Notes under the pieces: model-generated
Told to the model about the DNA's origin: nothing
The model's input: only the letters and a program-made list of their open reading frames with translations
Databases searched by the model: none
Assembly (NCBI GenBank): GCA_910577335.1
Contig: CAJTMJ010000018.1
Coordinates: 1 to 64,000, forward strand
Source of the DNA: an uncultured Duncaniella sp.
GTDB lineage: Bacteria > Bacteroidota > Bacteroidia > Bacteroidales > Muribaculaceae
Length of the DNA: 64,000 bases
Direction: 5' to 3'
In this document: one piece after another, positions 31,148 to 40,131 of the stretch
Layout of the letters: each line of letters begins with the position of its first letter
Numbering within the stretch: the first letter of the stretch is position 1
Translations under genes and position numbers: made by a program

Positions 31148-32150
31148 GTGAAGCGTAGGTGTGACGTGCTCGGAGGTAGTAGTCGAAAAGTATATTGGTA
31201 TTACCTTTGAGCAGGTCAATCTTAGGGTGTGATTTGTAATTTTCACGCATTTTAGCGAAGTCACGGTGAGCCTTGAAGATAGCCGAAGCATTTTCACGGT
31301 CGCCCGAAAGTATAAATTTAGCCCATGCGATAGTGTCGAGCAACCGGCGACGGAACAGTTTCTTCTTCCGTGTTTTGTTCGGGAGGTTTTTGTGGAGCAT
31401 GAGCAGATTGTTTCGGAAGTTAAGATAGGTCTTGCGCGGATTGGATGCCGGCAGACTGCCACCTCCGAGATGATATACATGACTCTGAGGCACAGCCCAA
31501 ACCTCTTTACCCATTAATAGGATTCGCCAGCAGAGGTCTATCTCCTCCATGTGGGCGAAAAATTCCTTGTCGAGACCTCCGGCTTGGAGGTATACTTCAT
31601 TTACCACCATCAGTGCCGCTCCGCTTGCCCAAGAAACTTGCAATGGTGAGTCGTACTGTCCCCGGTCAGTTTCAACGGTGTCAAATATGCGTCCACGGCA
31701 ATAGGGGTAACCGTTGCAGTCAAGGAAACCTCCACAAGCTCCGGCATACTCGAATTTATCAGGCTCAAGAAGCGATTTTATCTTTGGCTGGGCGGCTCCG
31801 GCGTCGGGATGTGACTCCATGAAGTCATATAGCGGTCTGACCCAATCGTCATCCACTTTCACATCTGAATTCAGCAGCACGGTATATTTGTATCGGTCAG
31901 CTATCATTGCTATCGCACGATTGTAACCCTCGGCAAAGCCGTAGTTTTCATCAAACTTTATCAACTTAACCTTGGGGAAATCAGTGGTTAAGATGGCGAT
32001 AGAATTGTCAATGGAACCATTGTCGGCAACTATAACATCCGCAATTTCAGGGTTGGTATATTTTACAACTGAGGGGAGATATTCTTTCAGGAAGTTCTCT
32101 CCGTTCCAGTTGAGTATTATCACAGCTACCGGTTTGTTTTGCTCGCTCAT
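31137..32150 (-). CDS. Glycosyltransferase family 2 protein
   Basis: This 337-residue protein begins with a GT-A fold typical of GT2 enzymes: VAVIILNWNGENFLKEYLPS, VIVADNGSIDNSI, YGFAEGYNRAI and the DxD-like LLNSDVKVDDDW. ASGAALMVVNEVYLQAGGLD and HMEEIDLCWRILLMG are acceptor-site segments seen in rhamnosyl-transferase-like GT2 proteins. The C-terminal 90 residues are basic and helical (PNKTRKKKLFRRRLLDT), suggesting association with the inner face of the membrane. It most likely builds a surface polysaccharide or LPS glycan. It follows mtaB by 43 bases on the same strand and overlaps the end of surE by 11 bases. The sugar and acceptor are unknown. Confidence 0.9.
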   Translation of the reverse strand: MSEQNKPVAVIILNWNGENFLKEYLPSVVKYTNPEIADVIVADNGSIDNSIAILTTDFPKVKLIKFDENYGFAEGYNRAIAMIADRYKYTVLLNSDVKVDDDWVRPLYDFMESHPDAGAAQPKIKSLLEPDKFEYAGACGGFLDCNGYPYCRGRIFDTVETDRGQYDSPLQVSWASGAALMVVNEVYLQAGGLDKEFFAHMEEIDLCWRILLMGKEVWAVPQSHVYHLGGGSLPASNPRKTYLNFRNNLLMLHKNLPNKTRKKKLFRRRLLDTIAWAKFILSGDRENASAIFKAHRDFAKMRENYKSHPKIDLLKGNTNILFDYYLRARHTYASLKN

Positions 32151-32193
32151 AGTGGTTAGTAGATTGGGATGTTTAAAATTGCGGATTAAGCGC

Positions 32194-33531
32194 TTAATTC
32201 ATTACTTTGCCTTGCGACTCCTCAGCCGTTTCATCGGTTGAGGTGATTAGCACAGGCACAATCGTGTTGGAGATTTCGGGATTCGGATCAATGTTCACAC
32301 GCAGGTAATTGTCGGTGAATCCAGCCATCGAACCGTCGCTTCGGGGATGTTCGGCAAGCAAAGGTCGTGTAGTGCCCACGAATCTGTCGGTAAACTCCTT
32401 GAGCTTCTTTTCAGAGACACGCAGCATGATACGTGTGCGATGGTGCTTCTCTTCGGATGTTACAAAATGCTCGATGTTGAGCGCACGGGTGCCGGGACGC
32501 TCGCTATATGTGAACACATGCAGACGTGATATGTCAAGCGATTCCACAAATCGCTTTGACTCCTCAAACCGCTCCAAAGTCTCACCCCTTGCTCCGACAA
32601 TGAGGTCAACGCCTATGAAAGCGTCGGGCATCACACGGCGGATATGTTCTATTTTACTGCGGAATAGGGCAGTGTCGTAACGGCGGCGCATGAGTTTGAG
32701 CACCTCGTCACTTCCGCTTTGCAACGGAATGTGAAAATGGGGCATGAATTTTTTAGAACCGGCAACGAAATCAATCAGCTCGTCGGTGAGCAGGTTCGGT
32801 TCGATAGATGAAATGCGGTAACGCTCGATACCTTCAACCTTGTCAAGCTCCTTGCAAAGATCATAGAAAGTCTCGTCAGTCCCTTTGCCGAAGTCACCGA
32901 TATTGACACCTGTTATCACAATCTCCTTACCACCTTCGGCAGCCACTGCCTCGGCATGGCTAACAATCTCCTTGATGCTTCCGGAACGGCTGCGTCCGCG
33001 AGCCATGGGGATGGTGCAGTATGAGCAATAGTAGTCGCAACCATCCTGCACCTTAAGGAAATAGCGAGTTCGGTCGCCACGGGAACATGATGGCGAGAAT
33101 ACTCTAATATCTTTTGTCGGGGTTACGAATGTGGATACTTTGTCAGTTGTCTCTGTTTCACTTTCCGCTTCGACTTGCGCAAGATATTCAGCTAATTTTA
33201 ATTTCCGGTCAGTGCCGGCGACAATTGTCACACCCGGCAGTGCGGAAACCTCCTCAGGTTTAAGCTGCGCATAGCATCCGGTGACAATTATTTTAGCGTC
33301 GGGGTAGCGTCGGGCGAATGAGCGTATAGCTTGTCGGCATTTCTTGTCGGCAAATTCTGTCACACTGCATGTGTTGACCACCACATAGTCCGGGATATCC
33401 CCCTCATGCACTCGTTGAATGCCTTGAGAAGCAAAAATCCGGGCTACGGTTGAGGTTTCGGCAAAATTAAGTTTGCATCCGAATGTGTGAAACAGGGCGG
33501 TGCGGTTTCCGAAGGTTCCTTTATTGATCAA
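32194..33531 (-). CDS. mtaB: tRNA threonylcarbamoyladenosine methylthiotransferase MtaB
   Basis: MtaB adds a methylthio group to t6A37 of tRNAs reading ANN codons. The 445-residue protein has an N-terminal UPF0004 domain with three Cys ligands of one cluster (FHTFGCKLN, NTCSVTEFADKKCRQ, IVTGCYAQ), a radical SAM domain with the CxxxCxxC of DGCDYYCSYCTIPMARGRSR, and a C-terminal TRAM-like domain (about 375-440). The FADKKCRQAIRSFARRYPDA sequence is of the MtaB/e-MtaB subfamily rather than MiaB or RimO. It lies between the Lrp-type regulator and the glycosyltransferase on the minus strand. A GAACTGATTTGA element occurs in the gap before its start. Confidence 0.93.
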   Translation of the reverse strand: MINKGTFGNRTALFHTFGCKLNFAETSTVARIFASQGIQRVHEGDIPDYVVVNTCSVTEFADKKCRQAIRSFARRYPDAKIIVTGCYAQLKPEEVSALPGVTIVAGTDRKLKLAEYLAQVEAESETETTDKVSTFVTPTKDIRVFSPSCSRGDRTRYFLKVQDGCDYYCSYCTIPMARGRSRSGSIKEIVSHAEAVAAEGGKEIVITGVNIGDFGKGTDETFYDLCKELDKVEGIERYRISSIEPNLLTDELIDFVAGSKKFMPHFHIPLQSGSDEVLKLMRRRYDTALFRSKIEHIRRVMPDAFIGVDLIVGARGETLERFEESKRFVESLDISRLHVFTYSERPGTRALNIEHFVTSEEKHHRTRIMLRVSEKKLKEFTDRFVGTTRPLLAEHPRSDGSMAGFTDNYLRVNIDPNPEISNTIVPVLITSTDETAEESQGKVMN

Positions 33532-33568
33532 TGTTGTCTGTTGTCTATTATCAAATCAGTTCAATGAT

Positions 33569-34039
33569 TTAATCCATGTTCTCTGCCAAAATGGGTATGG
33601 GGCGCTTGAACTCTTCCTTGAAAGATATAAGTGTTTCGGTGCGGCCCAGCTCGGTGCGGAGTTTCTTATGGATTATCTCAAGCAGATGCGCATTGTTGCG
33701 CGCAAATATCTTGGCAAATATATCGTATGTGCCTGTGGTGAAGTGGCAGTCAACCACTTCGGGTATTTCTTTCAAACGATTCACCACTTCGTCAAACTTG
33801 GTGGAATCATTCAAAATGAACCCTATATAGGCGCATGTCTCATATCCTACAGCGGCAGGGTCAATTATGGTTTCAAACCCTTTTATAATGCCTGAGGCAG
33901 TCAGTTTCTGTATACGTTGATGGATGGCTGCTCCGGAAACGTTGGTCTCTCTCGCTATTTCGAGAAACGGTTTACGGGCATTGTGCGATAGCATCTCAAG
34001 GATTTTGAAATCCAGAGCATCAAAGTGTTGACGTGACAT
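33569..34039 (-). CDS. Lrp/AsnC-family transcriptional regulator
   Basis: This 156-residue protein is an Lrp/AsnC regulator. The N-terminal winged HTH is seen at LDFKILEMLSHNARKPFLEI, ARETNVSGAAIHQRIQKL and TASGIIKGFETIIDPAAVGY. The C-terminal RAM (ligand-binding) domain follows from about residue 70 with YIGFILNDSTKFDEVVNRLK and VDCHFTTGTYDIFAKIFARN. Such proteins sense amino acids and control amino-acid metabolism or transport. It is the first gene of a minus-strand group with mtaB and the glycosyltransferase. The family's usual autoregulation is plausible, but no clear operator is visible. The sensed amino acid cannot be told. Confidence 0.93.
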   Translation of the reverse strand: MSRQHFDALDFKILEMLSHNARKPFLEIARETNVSGAAIHQRIQKLTASGIIKGFETIIDPAAVGYETCAYIGFILNDSTKFDEVVNRLKEIPEVVDCHFTTGTYDIFAKIFARNNAHLLEIIHKKLRTELGRTETLISFKEEFKRPIPILAENMD

Positions 34040-34081
34040 TAGATCTCGTTAAAAATTTGTATGATTCTATTAATGTGACTG

Positions 34082-34089
34082 CAAAATTA
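34082..34089 (-). promoter_or_regulatory. -7 promoter element of the Lrp-type gene
   Basis: The minus strand reads TAATTTTG, about 43 bases before the start codon. No -33 element at the expected spacing. Confidence 0.4.
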
Positions 34090-34226
34090 GTAAAAACTCT
34101 TCATATCTTAATATTTTTATTCAATTTAATTATGATTTCAAATCGGAGAGAAGCGGATGATGGTTATGGCAAAGCAATTTAACATTTAACAATAATATTG
34201 TTGTTGGTCAATTGGAGGGAATGTTA

Positions 34227-34260
34227 TATCTTTGCATCGTTTTTTAGACACATATCTTTG
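34227..34260 (+). promoter_or_regulatory. Two -7-like elements before the lptD-like gene
   Basis: TATCTTTG occurs at 34227-34234 and again at 34253-34260, 26 bases apart. Either could start the lptD-like transcript. A five-codon frame (ATGATGAAATTGAATTAA, from 34279) ends at 34296, one base before the TTG start at 34298. Confidence 0.5.
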
Positions 34261-34297
34261 GGGTATTCCTTTCCCCGTATGATGAAATTGAATTAAC

Positions 34298-37255
34298 TTG
34301 AGACACTCTCAAATATATATTGTCGCATTAGTGCTATTATGTGCCCTCTCAGTCGGCGCATTTTCACGCCCTGTAGATCCCGACCCTATAAAGGTCGAGA
34401 ATAATGCCGCATCCACACCGGCTCCGGACACACTCCCTGTCAACACACTCACACCTGCCAAAATCACGGAAGCTGTTATCAGAGAAGCCGATCAGGAGTC
34501 GTCAGATGAGGATTCGGTTATCTCAGCCGTGCGGAATATTGTTCTTCCATCAGATTCATTGGATTCCGTTGCCGCTTCGGTTGTCACCGACAGTTTGGCA
34601 AGACATTCCCATGTGGCTGTCACTGACACCTCACGGCGTACACGTCTTAGCCGCAGGCGTATAGAAGCCCCCGGTGCGAGATCGAAGATAGTACGTACGA
34701 AAGTTGACCTTGACAACGCTGTGGATTTCACAGCCAAGGATTCAATGATACTCGTGGGTCGCAGTCAGGCATATATGTATGGTGAAAGCCATGTGGAGTA
34801 CGGCAAGATAAAGCTTGATGCCGACCATATAGAAATGAACCTGCAAAACAGCTCTGTATATGCCAACGGTACACCTGACTCCATCGGCGAGCTCCAAGGC
34901 ACACCGGTGTTTGAGGATAACGGTACCTCTTACGAGGCTAAGACAATGAGCTATAACTTCAAGACCGAGCAGGGATTTATAACCGATGTCATCACCGAGC
35001 AGGGTGAAGGTTATCTCACCGGCGGTCAGAGCAAGAAGATAGACGAGAACACCTTTTATATACAGGACGGTAAATACACCACTTGCGATAACCATGACGA
35101 TCCGCACTTCTATCTTAATATAACCAAAGGTAAGATGCGTCCCGGCAAGGATGTTGTGGTAGGTCCTGCGTATATGGTGCTTGCCGGATTGCCATTGCCG
35201 TTGGCTGTGCCGTTCGGTTATTTCCCGTTCTCCGAGAAATATTCTTCAGGTATCATCTTCCCGACATTCGGCGACGATTACAACCGCGGATACTATCTGA
35301 GTAACGGCGGTTACTATTTTGCCATAAGTGATAACATGGACCTCGCACTGACCGGTGAAATATACACACTCGGTTCGTGGGGTCTGCGTGCCAACTCTGC
35401 ATACGTGAAGCGTTACAAGTATTCCGGTAGCTTCAACCTTTCATACTTGAAGACCATCACCGGTGATAAGGGTATGCCCGACTATGCAAAATCGACCAAC
35501 TTCCAGATACTTTGGAACCACAGTCAGGATTCCAAGGCTAACCCTAATATGAACCTTTCAGCGAGTGTGAACTTCACCACCAGTGGTTACACCCGTAATG
35601 ACCTTAACTCATATTATTCAAACGCCTTTACTGAGAACACCAAGAGTAGTACCATTAACATGACATACCGTTTCCCTAATTCGAAATGGTCGGTATCTAC
35701 TACTGCGAGTGTGTCTCAGCGTACTCAGGACTCCACCTTGGCAGTGTCGTTCCCTAACTTCACTGTCACCATGTCGCAGATCTATCCGTTCAAGCGCAAG
35801 CGTCAGGTAGGGCAGGAGAAGTGGTATGAGAAGATTAAAATGTCATATTCCGGACAGTTTAACAACTCTCTAACCGCCAAGCAGGATGTGTTTTTCCAGA
35901 AGAGTCTCGTCAAGGATTGGAGAAACGGTATGAAACACAGTATACCTATCTCGGCGACATTCAACGTGTTGAAATATATCAATCTTACTCCCTCTATAAG
36001 CCTTACCGACCGAATGTACACTTCAAAAGTGCGCCGTCAGTGGGACCCCAATGCTTCTGCCGAAGTGCTTGACACGACATACAGTTTCTACAACGTATGG
36101 GACTTCTCGGCATCAGTGGCTCTTGACACGAAAATATACGGTTTCTACAAACCGATGTCATTCCTCGGGGACAAGGTTAAGATGATACGCCATGTGATGA
36201 CACCGACAATTTCATTCTCCGGTTCACCCGACTTCGCATCGCCTTTCTTCGGATATTATGGCACATACCAGTATCCCGACGCACAGGGTGAGATGCAGAA
36301 GCGTGTCTATTCTTACTTCCCCAACAGTCTTTTCGGAGTGCCGGGACAAGGTAAGAACGGTTCGGTGAGCTTCTCTCTAAGCAACAACTTGGAGATGAAG
36401 GTCAAATCAGACAATGACTCTATAGGTGAGAAGAAGGTGTCGCTCATAGAGAACTTTACCGTGTCGCAGAGCTATAACTTTGCTGCGGACTCAATGAACT
36501 GGTCAAACATCAACACCTCATTGATGCTACGATTGGTGAAGAATTTCAATCTTAACCTTTCGGCGACATGGGATGTGTATACATACGCCCTCAACTCAGC
36601 CGGTTCACCGGTGCGTGTCAACAAACTTCGTATAAGCCAAGGTAAGGGTCTCGGTAAACTGTCGAGCACCGGTACTTCATTCAGCTATACATTTAATAAT
36701 GACACCTTCAAGAAACTGTTTGGAGGTAAGGATGACAGCGGCAAAAAGAACAATAATAAGAACAAGGATAATAATAATCGTCAATCGGAAGACCAAAATT
36801 TTGCCGATGATACATCCGACTACCAAAACCCGGGCAAGAGGGACAGCAAAAAGGATACCGGTATTCAGATGGGCGAGGACGGCTATATGGAATGGTCAGT
36901 GCCTTGGAACCTTACATTTAACTACTCGGTGAATTACGGATATGGCGAATTCGATTATAATAAATTAGAGTATAAGGGAAAGATAACCCAAAACCTCTCA
37001 TTCTCCGGAAATATCCGTCCTACAGCCAACTGGAATTTCGGATTCTCAGCCAGCTATAATTTCGATACCCATAAGTTGGCGTATATGAACTGTAACATAT
37101 CGAGAGATATGCACTGTTTCACTATGCGAGCAAGTTTCGTGCCCGTTGGTCCCTACAAGAGTTACAACTTCCACATCTCAGTCAAGTCATCGCTACTTGC
37201 TGACTTGAAGTACGACAAGCGTTCATCGCTGTCTAACGGTGTGAAATGGTACTAA
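34298..37255 (+). CDS. LptD-like LPS assembly outer-membrane protein
   Basis: This 985-residue protein resembles the Bacteroidota form of LptD, which inserts lipopolysaccharide into the outer leaflet of the outer membrane. A signal peptide (RHSQIYIVALVLLCALSVGA) is followed by a disordered stretch, an OstA/LptA-like beta domain at about 145-260 (SMILVGRSQAYMYGESHVEY, KTEQGFITDVITEQGEGYLT), then a large barrel from about 280 (PLAVPFGYFPFSEKYSSGII). A Lys/Asn/Asp-rich loop at about 815-855 is inserted late in the barrel. The only start that keeps the signal peptide is TTG at 34298; an in-frame TGA lies nine bases before it and no ATG fits. kdsB elsewhere in the window supports an LPS envelope. 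Confidence 0.85.
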   Translation: MRHSQIYIVALVLLCALSVGAFSRPVDPDPIKVENNAASTPAPDTLPVNTLTPAKITEAVIREADQESSDEDSVISAVRNIVLPSDSLDSVAASVVTDSLARHSHVAVTDTSRRTRLSRRRIEAPGARSKIVRTKVDLDNAVDFTAKDSMILVGRSQAYMYGESHVEYGKIKLDADHIEMNLQNSSVYANGTPDSIGELQGTPVFEDNGTSYEAKTMSYNFKTEQGFITDVITEQGEGYLTGGQSKKIDENTFYIQDGKYTTCDNHDDPHFYLNITKGKMRPGKDVVVGPAYMVLAGLPLPLAVPFGYFPFSEKYSSGIIFPTFGDDYNRGYYLSNGGYYFAISDNMDLALTGEIYTLGSWGLRANSAYVKRYKYSGSFNLSYLKTITGDKGMPDYAKSTNFQILWNHSQDSKANPNMNLSASVNFTTSGYTRNDLNSYYSNAFTENTKSSTINMTYRFPNSKWSVSTTASVSQRTQDSTLAVSFPNFTVTMSQIYPFKRKRQVGQEKWYEKIKMSYSGQFNNSLTAKQDVFFQKSLVKDWRNGMKHSIPISATFNVLKYINLTPSISLTDRMYTSKVRRQWDPNASAEVLDTTYSFYNVWDFSASVALDTKIYGFYKPMSFLGDKVKMIRHVMTPTISFSGSPDFASPFFGYYGTYQYPDAQGEMQKRVYSYFPNSLFGVPGQGKNGSVSFSLSNNLEMKVKSDNDSIGEKKVSLIENFTVSQSYNFAADSMNWSNINTSLMLRLVKNFNLNLSATWDVYTYALNSAGSPVRVNKLRISQGKGLGKLSSTGTSFSYTFNNDTFKKLFGGKDDSGKKNNNKNKDNNNRQSEDQNFADDTSDYQNPGKRDSKKDTGIQMGEDGYMEWSVPWNLTFNYSVNYGYGEFDYNKLEYKGKITQNLSFSGNIRPTANWNFGFSASYNFDTHKLAYMNCNISRDMHCFTMRASFVPVGPYKSYNFHISVKSSLLADLKYDKRSSLSNGVKWY

Positions 37256-37386
37256 AACTCGATTTTACGACGTTAATTCAAGGGTTATTAAACAACCTCT
37301 TAAACCAATTCATCATAACAAATGTTATAAATGTGAAATTATATCATTGATTTCACGTTTTAAAAGATGTTTAATAAAAACTATTT

Positions 37387-37905
37387 ATGATGAAAAAGTT
37401 CTTACTTATCATGTGTGCTGTCTTAGGGATGGCAGTGGGAGCTCAGGCTCAGCGTGCTCAATTTCAAATAGGTTACGGTGGCTATACGCAGATGGATGCC
37501 AGCGATATGCATCCCGGCGGTCCGGTTGATAATGCTTGGGGAGCGGTTACTGCCGGATTTAATTTCAAGGTGCTTCCAAGCTTTTATCTTGGTGCCACTT
37601 ACACATTCTCCAGCGCAAGCTACAAGCACAGCGATGATGCGAATGCCTACTATCATGTGATTATGCTTAACGGCCGTTACAATTACTATCGTACCAGCAT
37701 CGTGACTCTTTACGCACACCTCGGTTTAGGTGTTGACATCACCCACGCATCAGACGGTGACTATTCAAAGAACAAATCCTATTTCGCATTCCAAGCATCT
37801 CCGCTCGGAGCAGAAGTCGGTCTCAACCGTTCAGTTTCAATGTTTGGCGAACTCGGCTACGGCGCTCAGGGTCTGCTTCAGGTAGGATTCAGATTTAATA
37901 TGTAA
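37387..37905 (+). CDS. Small outer-membrane beta-barrel protein
   Basis: This 172-residue protein has a clear signal peptide (MMKKFLLIMCAVLGMAVGAQ, cleaved near AQA) and a body of alternating beta strands typical of eight-stranded OmpA/OmpW-like barrels. Examples are FKVLPSFYLGATYTFSSASY, SIVTLYAHLGLGVDITHA and the final LLQVGFRFNM, which ends with the aromatic-hydrophobic barrel signature. It has no OmpA peptidoglycan-binding domain. It follows the lptD-like gene by about 130 bases with a weak hairpin between them and precedes a small soluble protein by 36 bases. A structural or adhesive envelope role is likely, but no substrate is evident. Confidence 0.82.
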   Translation: MMKKFLLIMCAVLGMAVGAQAQRAQFQIGYGGYTQMDASDMHPGGPVDNAWGAVTAGFNFKVLPSFYLGATYTFSSASYKHSDDANAYYHVIMLNGRYNYYRTSIVTLYAHLGLGVDITHASDGDYSKNKSYFAFQASPLGAEVGLNRSVSMFGELGYGAQGLLQVGFRFNM

Positions 37906-37941
37906 TTTCACATCATAGACAATCCAAATACGTGTATCATT

Positions 37942-38178
37942 ATGGATGATAGAATTTCATACAGTGACAGAAAGGATCTTCCGAACAGTGTATTCGGACT
38001 TCCTGAACGACGGGAATATCCGATGCCTGATGCGGCACATGTACGTGCTGCGGAAGCCTATTTCCGTTATTGTCCCGAAGACTTGAAGCCTAAATTGGCT
38101 CGGGCAATTCTTCAGCGGGCGCAAGAATTTGGGGTTGACATAGAAAGCCCAACAGTTCTTTCGTATGCTGAAAAGTAA
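37942..38178 (+). CDS. Small protein with DUF6582-like motif
   Basis: This 78-residue soluble protein contains RKDLPNSVFGLPERREYPMP followed by DAAHVRAAEAYFRYCPEDLK. This resembles a motif (L-P-x-S-x-F-x-x-P-x-x-R-x-Y-P-x-x-D-x-x-H) found in DUF6582-type domains, often seen next to or within phage-related and small unknown proteins. The C-terminal half forms helices (KPKLARAILQRAQEFGVDIE). The strict placement of the D..H pair suggests a conserved function, perhaps ligand binding, but none is known. It has no signal peptide. It may be cotranscribed with the preceding barrel gene and is followed by a terminator. Confidence 0.7.
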   Translation: MDDRISYSDRKDLPNSVFGLPERREYPMPDAAHVRAAEAYFRYCPEDLKPKLARAILQRAQEFGVDIESPTVLSYAEK

Positions 38179-38204
38179 TTAAAAACGTTTAGATTTTACT
38201 GATG

Positions 38205-38233
38205 CGTCCTTCCATTATCGTTATGGGAGGACG
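38205..38233 (+). terminator. Terminator after the 78-residue protein gene
   Basis: CGTCCTTCCAT and ATGGGAGGACG pair over 11 bases (one G-U) around a 7-base loop, followed by TGTTTTTC. Confidence 0.75.
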
Positions 38234-38276
38234 TGTTTTTCTATATGGTCTTAACATCAATTAGGAAATTTGATTG

Positions 38277-38306
38277 TTGACAATTAAGATATATTTTATA
38301 AATTTG
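38277..38306 (+). promoter_or_regulatory. Promoter of the second ECF sigma gene (-33/-7)
   Basis: TTG at 38277-38279 and TAAATTTG at 38299-38306 are separated by 19 bases, a full consensus match. It is of the vegetative type, so the sigma gene is not obviously transcribed by its own product. Confidence 0.6.
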
Positions 38307-38333
38307 TCTATTCAATGGGTCATACCTTAATAT

Positions 38334-38942
38334 ATGCTGTATGATTTCATTGAGTTATCACGGAATAAAAGCGTAATCGACATGTCAAAGGATACAAACA
38401 TTGATGATATTGATCTCGTAGCTCGCCTGCGGGAGCCGTCAACATGCCGTGACGCTTTCGGCGAGGTAATCAGGATTTATTCCGAGCCGTTGTATCGTCA
38501 GATAAGACGTATGGTGCAAACCCATGACGACGCAAACGATCTGTTGCAAAACACATTCCTCAAAGCTTGGCAATCAATTGAAAATTTCCGTGGTGATGCG
38601 AAGTTATCGACATGGCTCCACAAGATAGCCATAAACGAGAGTATCACCTTCCTTGAAAAAGAGCGTAAGCGTCTGGGACTTTCGATTGATGACGAGGAAT
38701 CGCATTTAGTCAATCTGATTGAGGCTGACACATACGTTGACGGCGATGAACTTGAGCGCAGATTGAGAGAGGCAATAGCCACATTGCCTGAGAAACAGCG
38801 ACTTGTGTTCAATATGCGCTATTACGATGAGATGAAATACGAGCAAATGTCGGAAATTTTGGGCACCTCTGTCGGGGCACTCAAAGCTTCCTATCATCTC
38901 GCTGTTAAAAAAATTGAACAATATTTTGACGAATCGGATTAA
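38334..38942 (+). CDS. ECF RNA polymerase sigma factor
   Basis: This protein (up to 202 residues) is a sigma-70-family factor with region 2 at about 28-95 (AFGEVIRIYSEPLYRQIRRM, DDANDLLQNTFLKAWQSIEN, FRGDAKLSTWLHKIAINESI) and region 4 at about 140-195 (LPEKQRLVFNMRYYDEMKYE, QMSEILGTSVGALKASYHLA). The ATG at 38382 (MSKDTNIDDIDLVARL) may be the true start, because homologues begin close to that point; the first 16 residues then would be leader. It is followed by a probable membrane anti-sigma gene, a Spy-like gene and a giant alpha-2-macroglobulin. This suggests an envelope-stress sigma factor similar in layout to RpoE-type systems of Bacteroidota. Confidence 0.92.
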   Translation: MLYDFIELSRNKSVIDMSKDTNIDDIDLVARLREPSTCRDAFGEVIRIYSEPLYRQIRRMVQTHDDANDLLQNTFLKAWQSIENFRGDAKLSTWLHKIAINESITFLEKERKRLGLSIDDEESHLVNLIEADTYVDGDELERRLREAIATLPEKQRLVFNMRYYDEMKYEQMSEILGTSVGALKASYHLAVKKIEQYFDESD

Positions 38943-39033
38943 ACCAATATCACTTATCGTGGTCTAAAAAGTAAAACCATTAAAGAGAATATGGCAGTTT
39001 TCTAAAAAATGGCAATTTTAAGCTTCAAAAACG

Positions 39034-39504
39034 ATGAAAGATATATTAGAAAAAATAAACCATAAAGACGGAATGACGGTCCCCGACGGTTATTTCTCCG
39101 ATTTTGCAGCCCGGATGGCGGAGTCGCTACCCGTACAGGATTGGGAAAAGCCTCAACCGAAGGTGATGCCTCGCTCCGTATGGCAGAAAGTCAGACCATA
39201 TATCTATATGGCTGCGATGTTTATGGGTGTGTGGTGTATGATGAAGATGTTTGACCTCATGCGTCCCGAATCGTCAGGGCTGTCGATTGATGGTAATCCG
39301 GTTATGACAGCCGCGCTTTCTAACGATCATTTCATCAATGAGTATTTCATTAATGAGGGTGAGATAAGCGACTATCAGCTGATGGAGGATTTATATGAGA
39401 CCGGCTTCGACATCAACGCATACGAGGAGTCTCTGATGGACGATTCGGTCTACGAAAATCCGGAAGTGCCTGAATCTCCTGAATTTCCGCTCTCAACTAT
39501 TTAG
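39034..39504 (+). CDS. Probable membrane anti-sigma factor
   Basis: This 156-residue protein lies about 90 bases after the ECF sigma gene. Its N-terminal 55 residues are soluble (MKDILEKINHKDGMTVPDGY, a start seen in small Bacteroidota proteins paired with sigma factors). One membrane segment spans about 52-72 (VRPYIYMAAMFMGVWCMMKM). The C-terminal 80 residues are strongly acidic and would be periplasmic. The topology, size and position match single-pass anti-sigma factors, although no zinc-binding HxxxCxxC motif is present. The acidic outer tail could sense envelope state. The function is inferred from position and topology alone. Confidence 0.72.
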   Translation: MKDILEKINHKDGMTVPDGYFSDFAARMAESLPVQDWEKPQPKVMPRSVWQKVRPYIYMAAMFMGVWCMMKMFDLMRPESSGLSIDGNPVMTAALSNDHFINEYFINEGEISDYQLMEDLYETGFDINAYEESLMDDSVYENPEVPESPEFPLSTI

Positions 39505-39568
39505 AATATTATTTTTCAAATCATAATTCCTTCGGGACAAGACTTACAGAACTAAAGTTAGATCATAT

Positions 39569-40033
39569 ATGAAAAAGGTCGCAATATTGTTTACCTTCCT
39601 TATAGCTGCTCTTATGCTCCCTGCTGTCATGCAGGCGCAGCGTAATTTCGGTCGTGACCGCGAATCGTGGATGAAAGAAATACAGCAGTATAAGAATGAT
39701 TTTATAGCTAAAAAACTTGAACTCACTGACGAGCAGCGCGCTAAATTCCTCCCTCTGTATAACTCGATGGATGAGGAGATCCGTAAGGTTCAGGAGGAAT
39801 CAGAGCAACTCTCCCGTCAGACAATGGGGAAGGAGGATAAAGCCACCGATTTGGAATATGAGAAAGCTGCCGAGGCTATGTATGAGCTGAAGGGCAGAGA
39901 GAATGCCATAGAAATGAAGTATTTCGAGGAATATAAGACTATACTTACCCCACAGCAGCTTTTCAAACTAAAAGATGCAGAGAAAGATTTTACCCGTGAG
40001 CTGATGAAGCAACACCGGCGCAGGTCCCGTTAA
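39569..40033 (+). CDS. Spy/CpxP-like periplasmic protein
   Basis: This 154-residue protein has a signal peptide (MKKVAILFTFLIAALMLPAV, cleaved near MQAQ) and a helical, highly charged body. KNDFIAKKLELTDEQRAKFL resembles the LTxEQ motifs of Spy/CpxP proteins, and a second copy-like TILTPQQLFKLKDAEKDFTR lies near the end. Spy-type proteins are small periplasmic chaperones or stress sensors induced by envelope damage. In Bacteroidota such genes commonly sit with ECF sigma/anti-sigma pairs, as here. It may act on the anti-sigma factor or be a target of the sigma factor; which one cannot be told. The basic C-terminus (MKQHRRRSR) is a further feature. Confidence 0.8.
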   Translation: MKKVAILFTFLIAALMLPAVMQAQRNFGRDRESWMKEIQQYKNDFIAKKLELTDEQRAKFLPLYNSMDEEIRKVQEESEQLSRQTMGKEDKATDLEYEKAAEAMYELKGRENAIEMKYFEEYKTILTPQQLFKLKDAEKDFTRELMKQHRRRSR

Positions 40034-40050
40034 GAAATTTTTTGTTTTAG

Positions 40051-40076
40051 ACCGGGCGACGTTTATGTTGTCCGGT
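40051..40076 (+). terminator. Possible weak terminator or attenuator before the macroglobulin gene
   Basis: ACCGGGCGAC and GTTGTCCGGT pair over 10 bases with two G-U pairs around a 6-base loop, but no T-run follows. It may reduce read-through from the Spy-like gene into the macroglobulin gene. Confidence 0.35.
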
Positions 40077-40131
40077 TGTTGTATATATACTTTCCCTCAC
40101 CGTTTTTACATTCTATTTTTTTATTGTAGTT

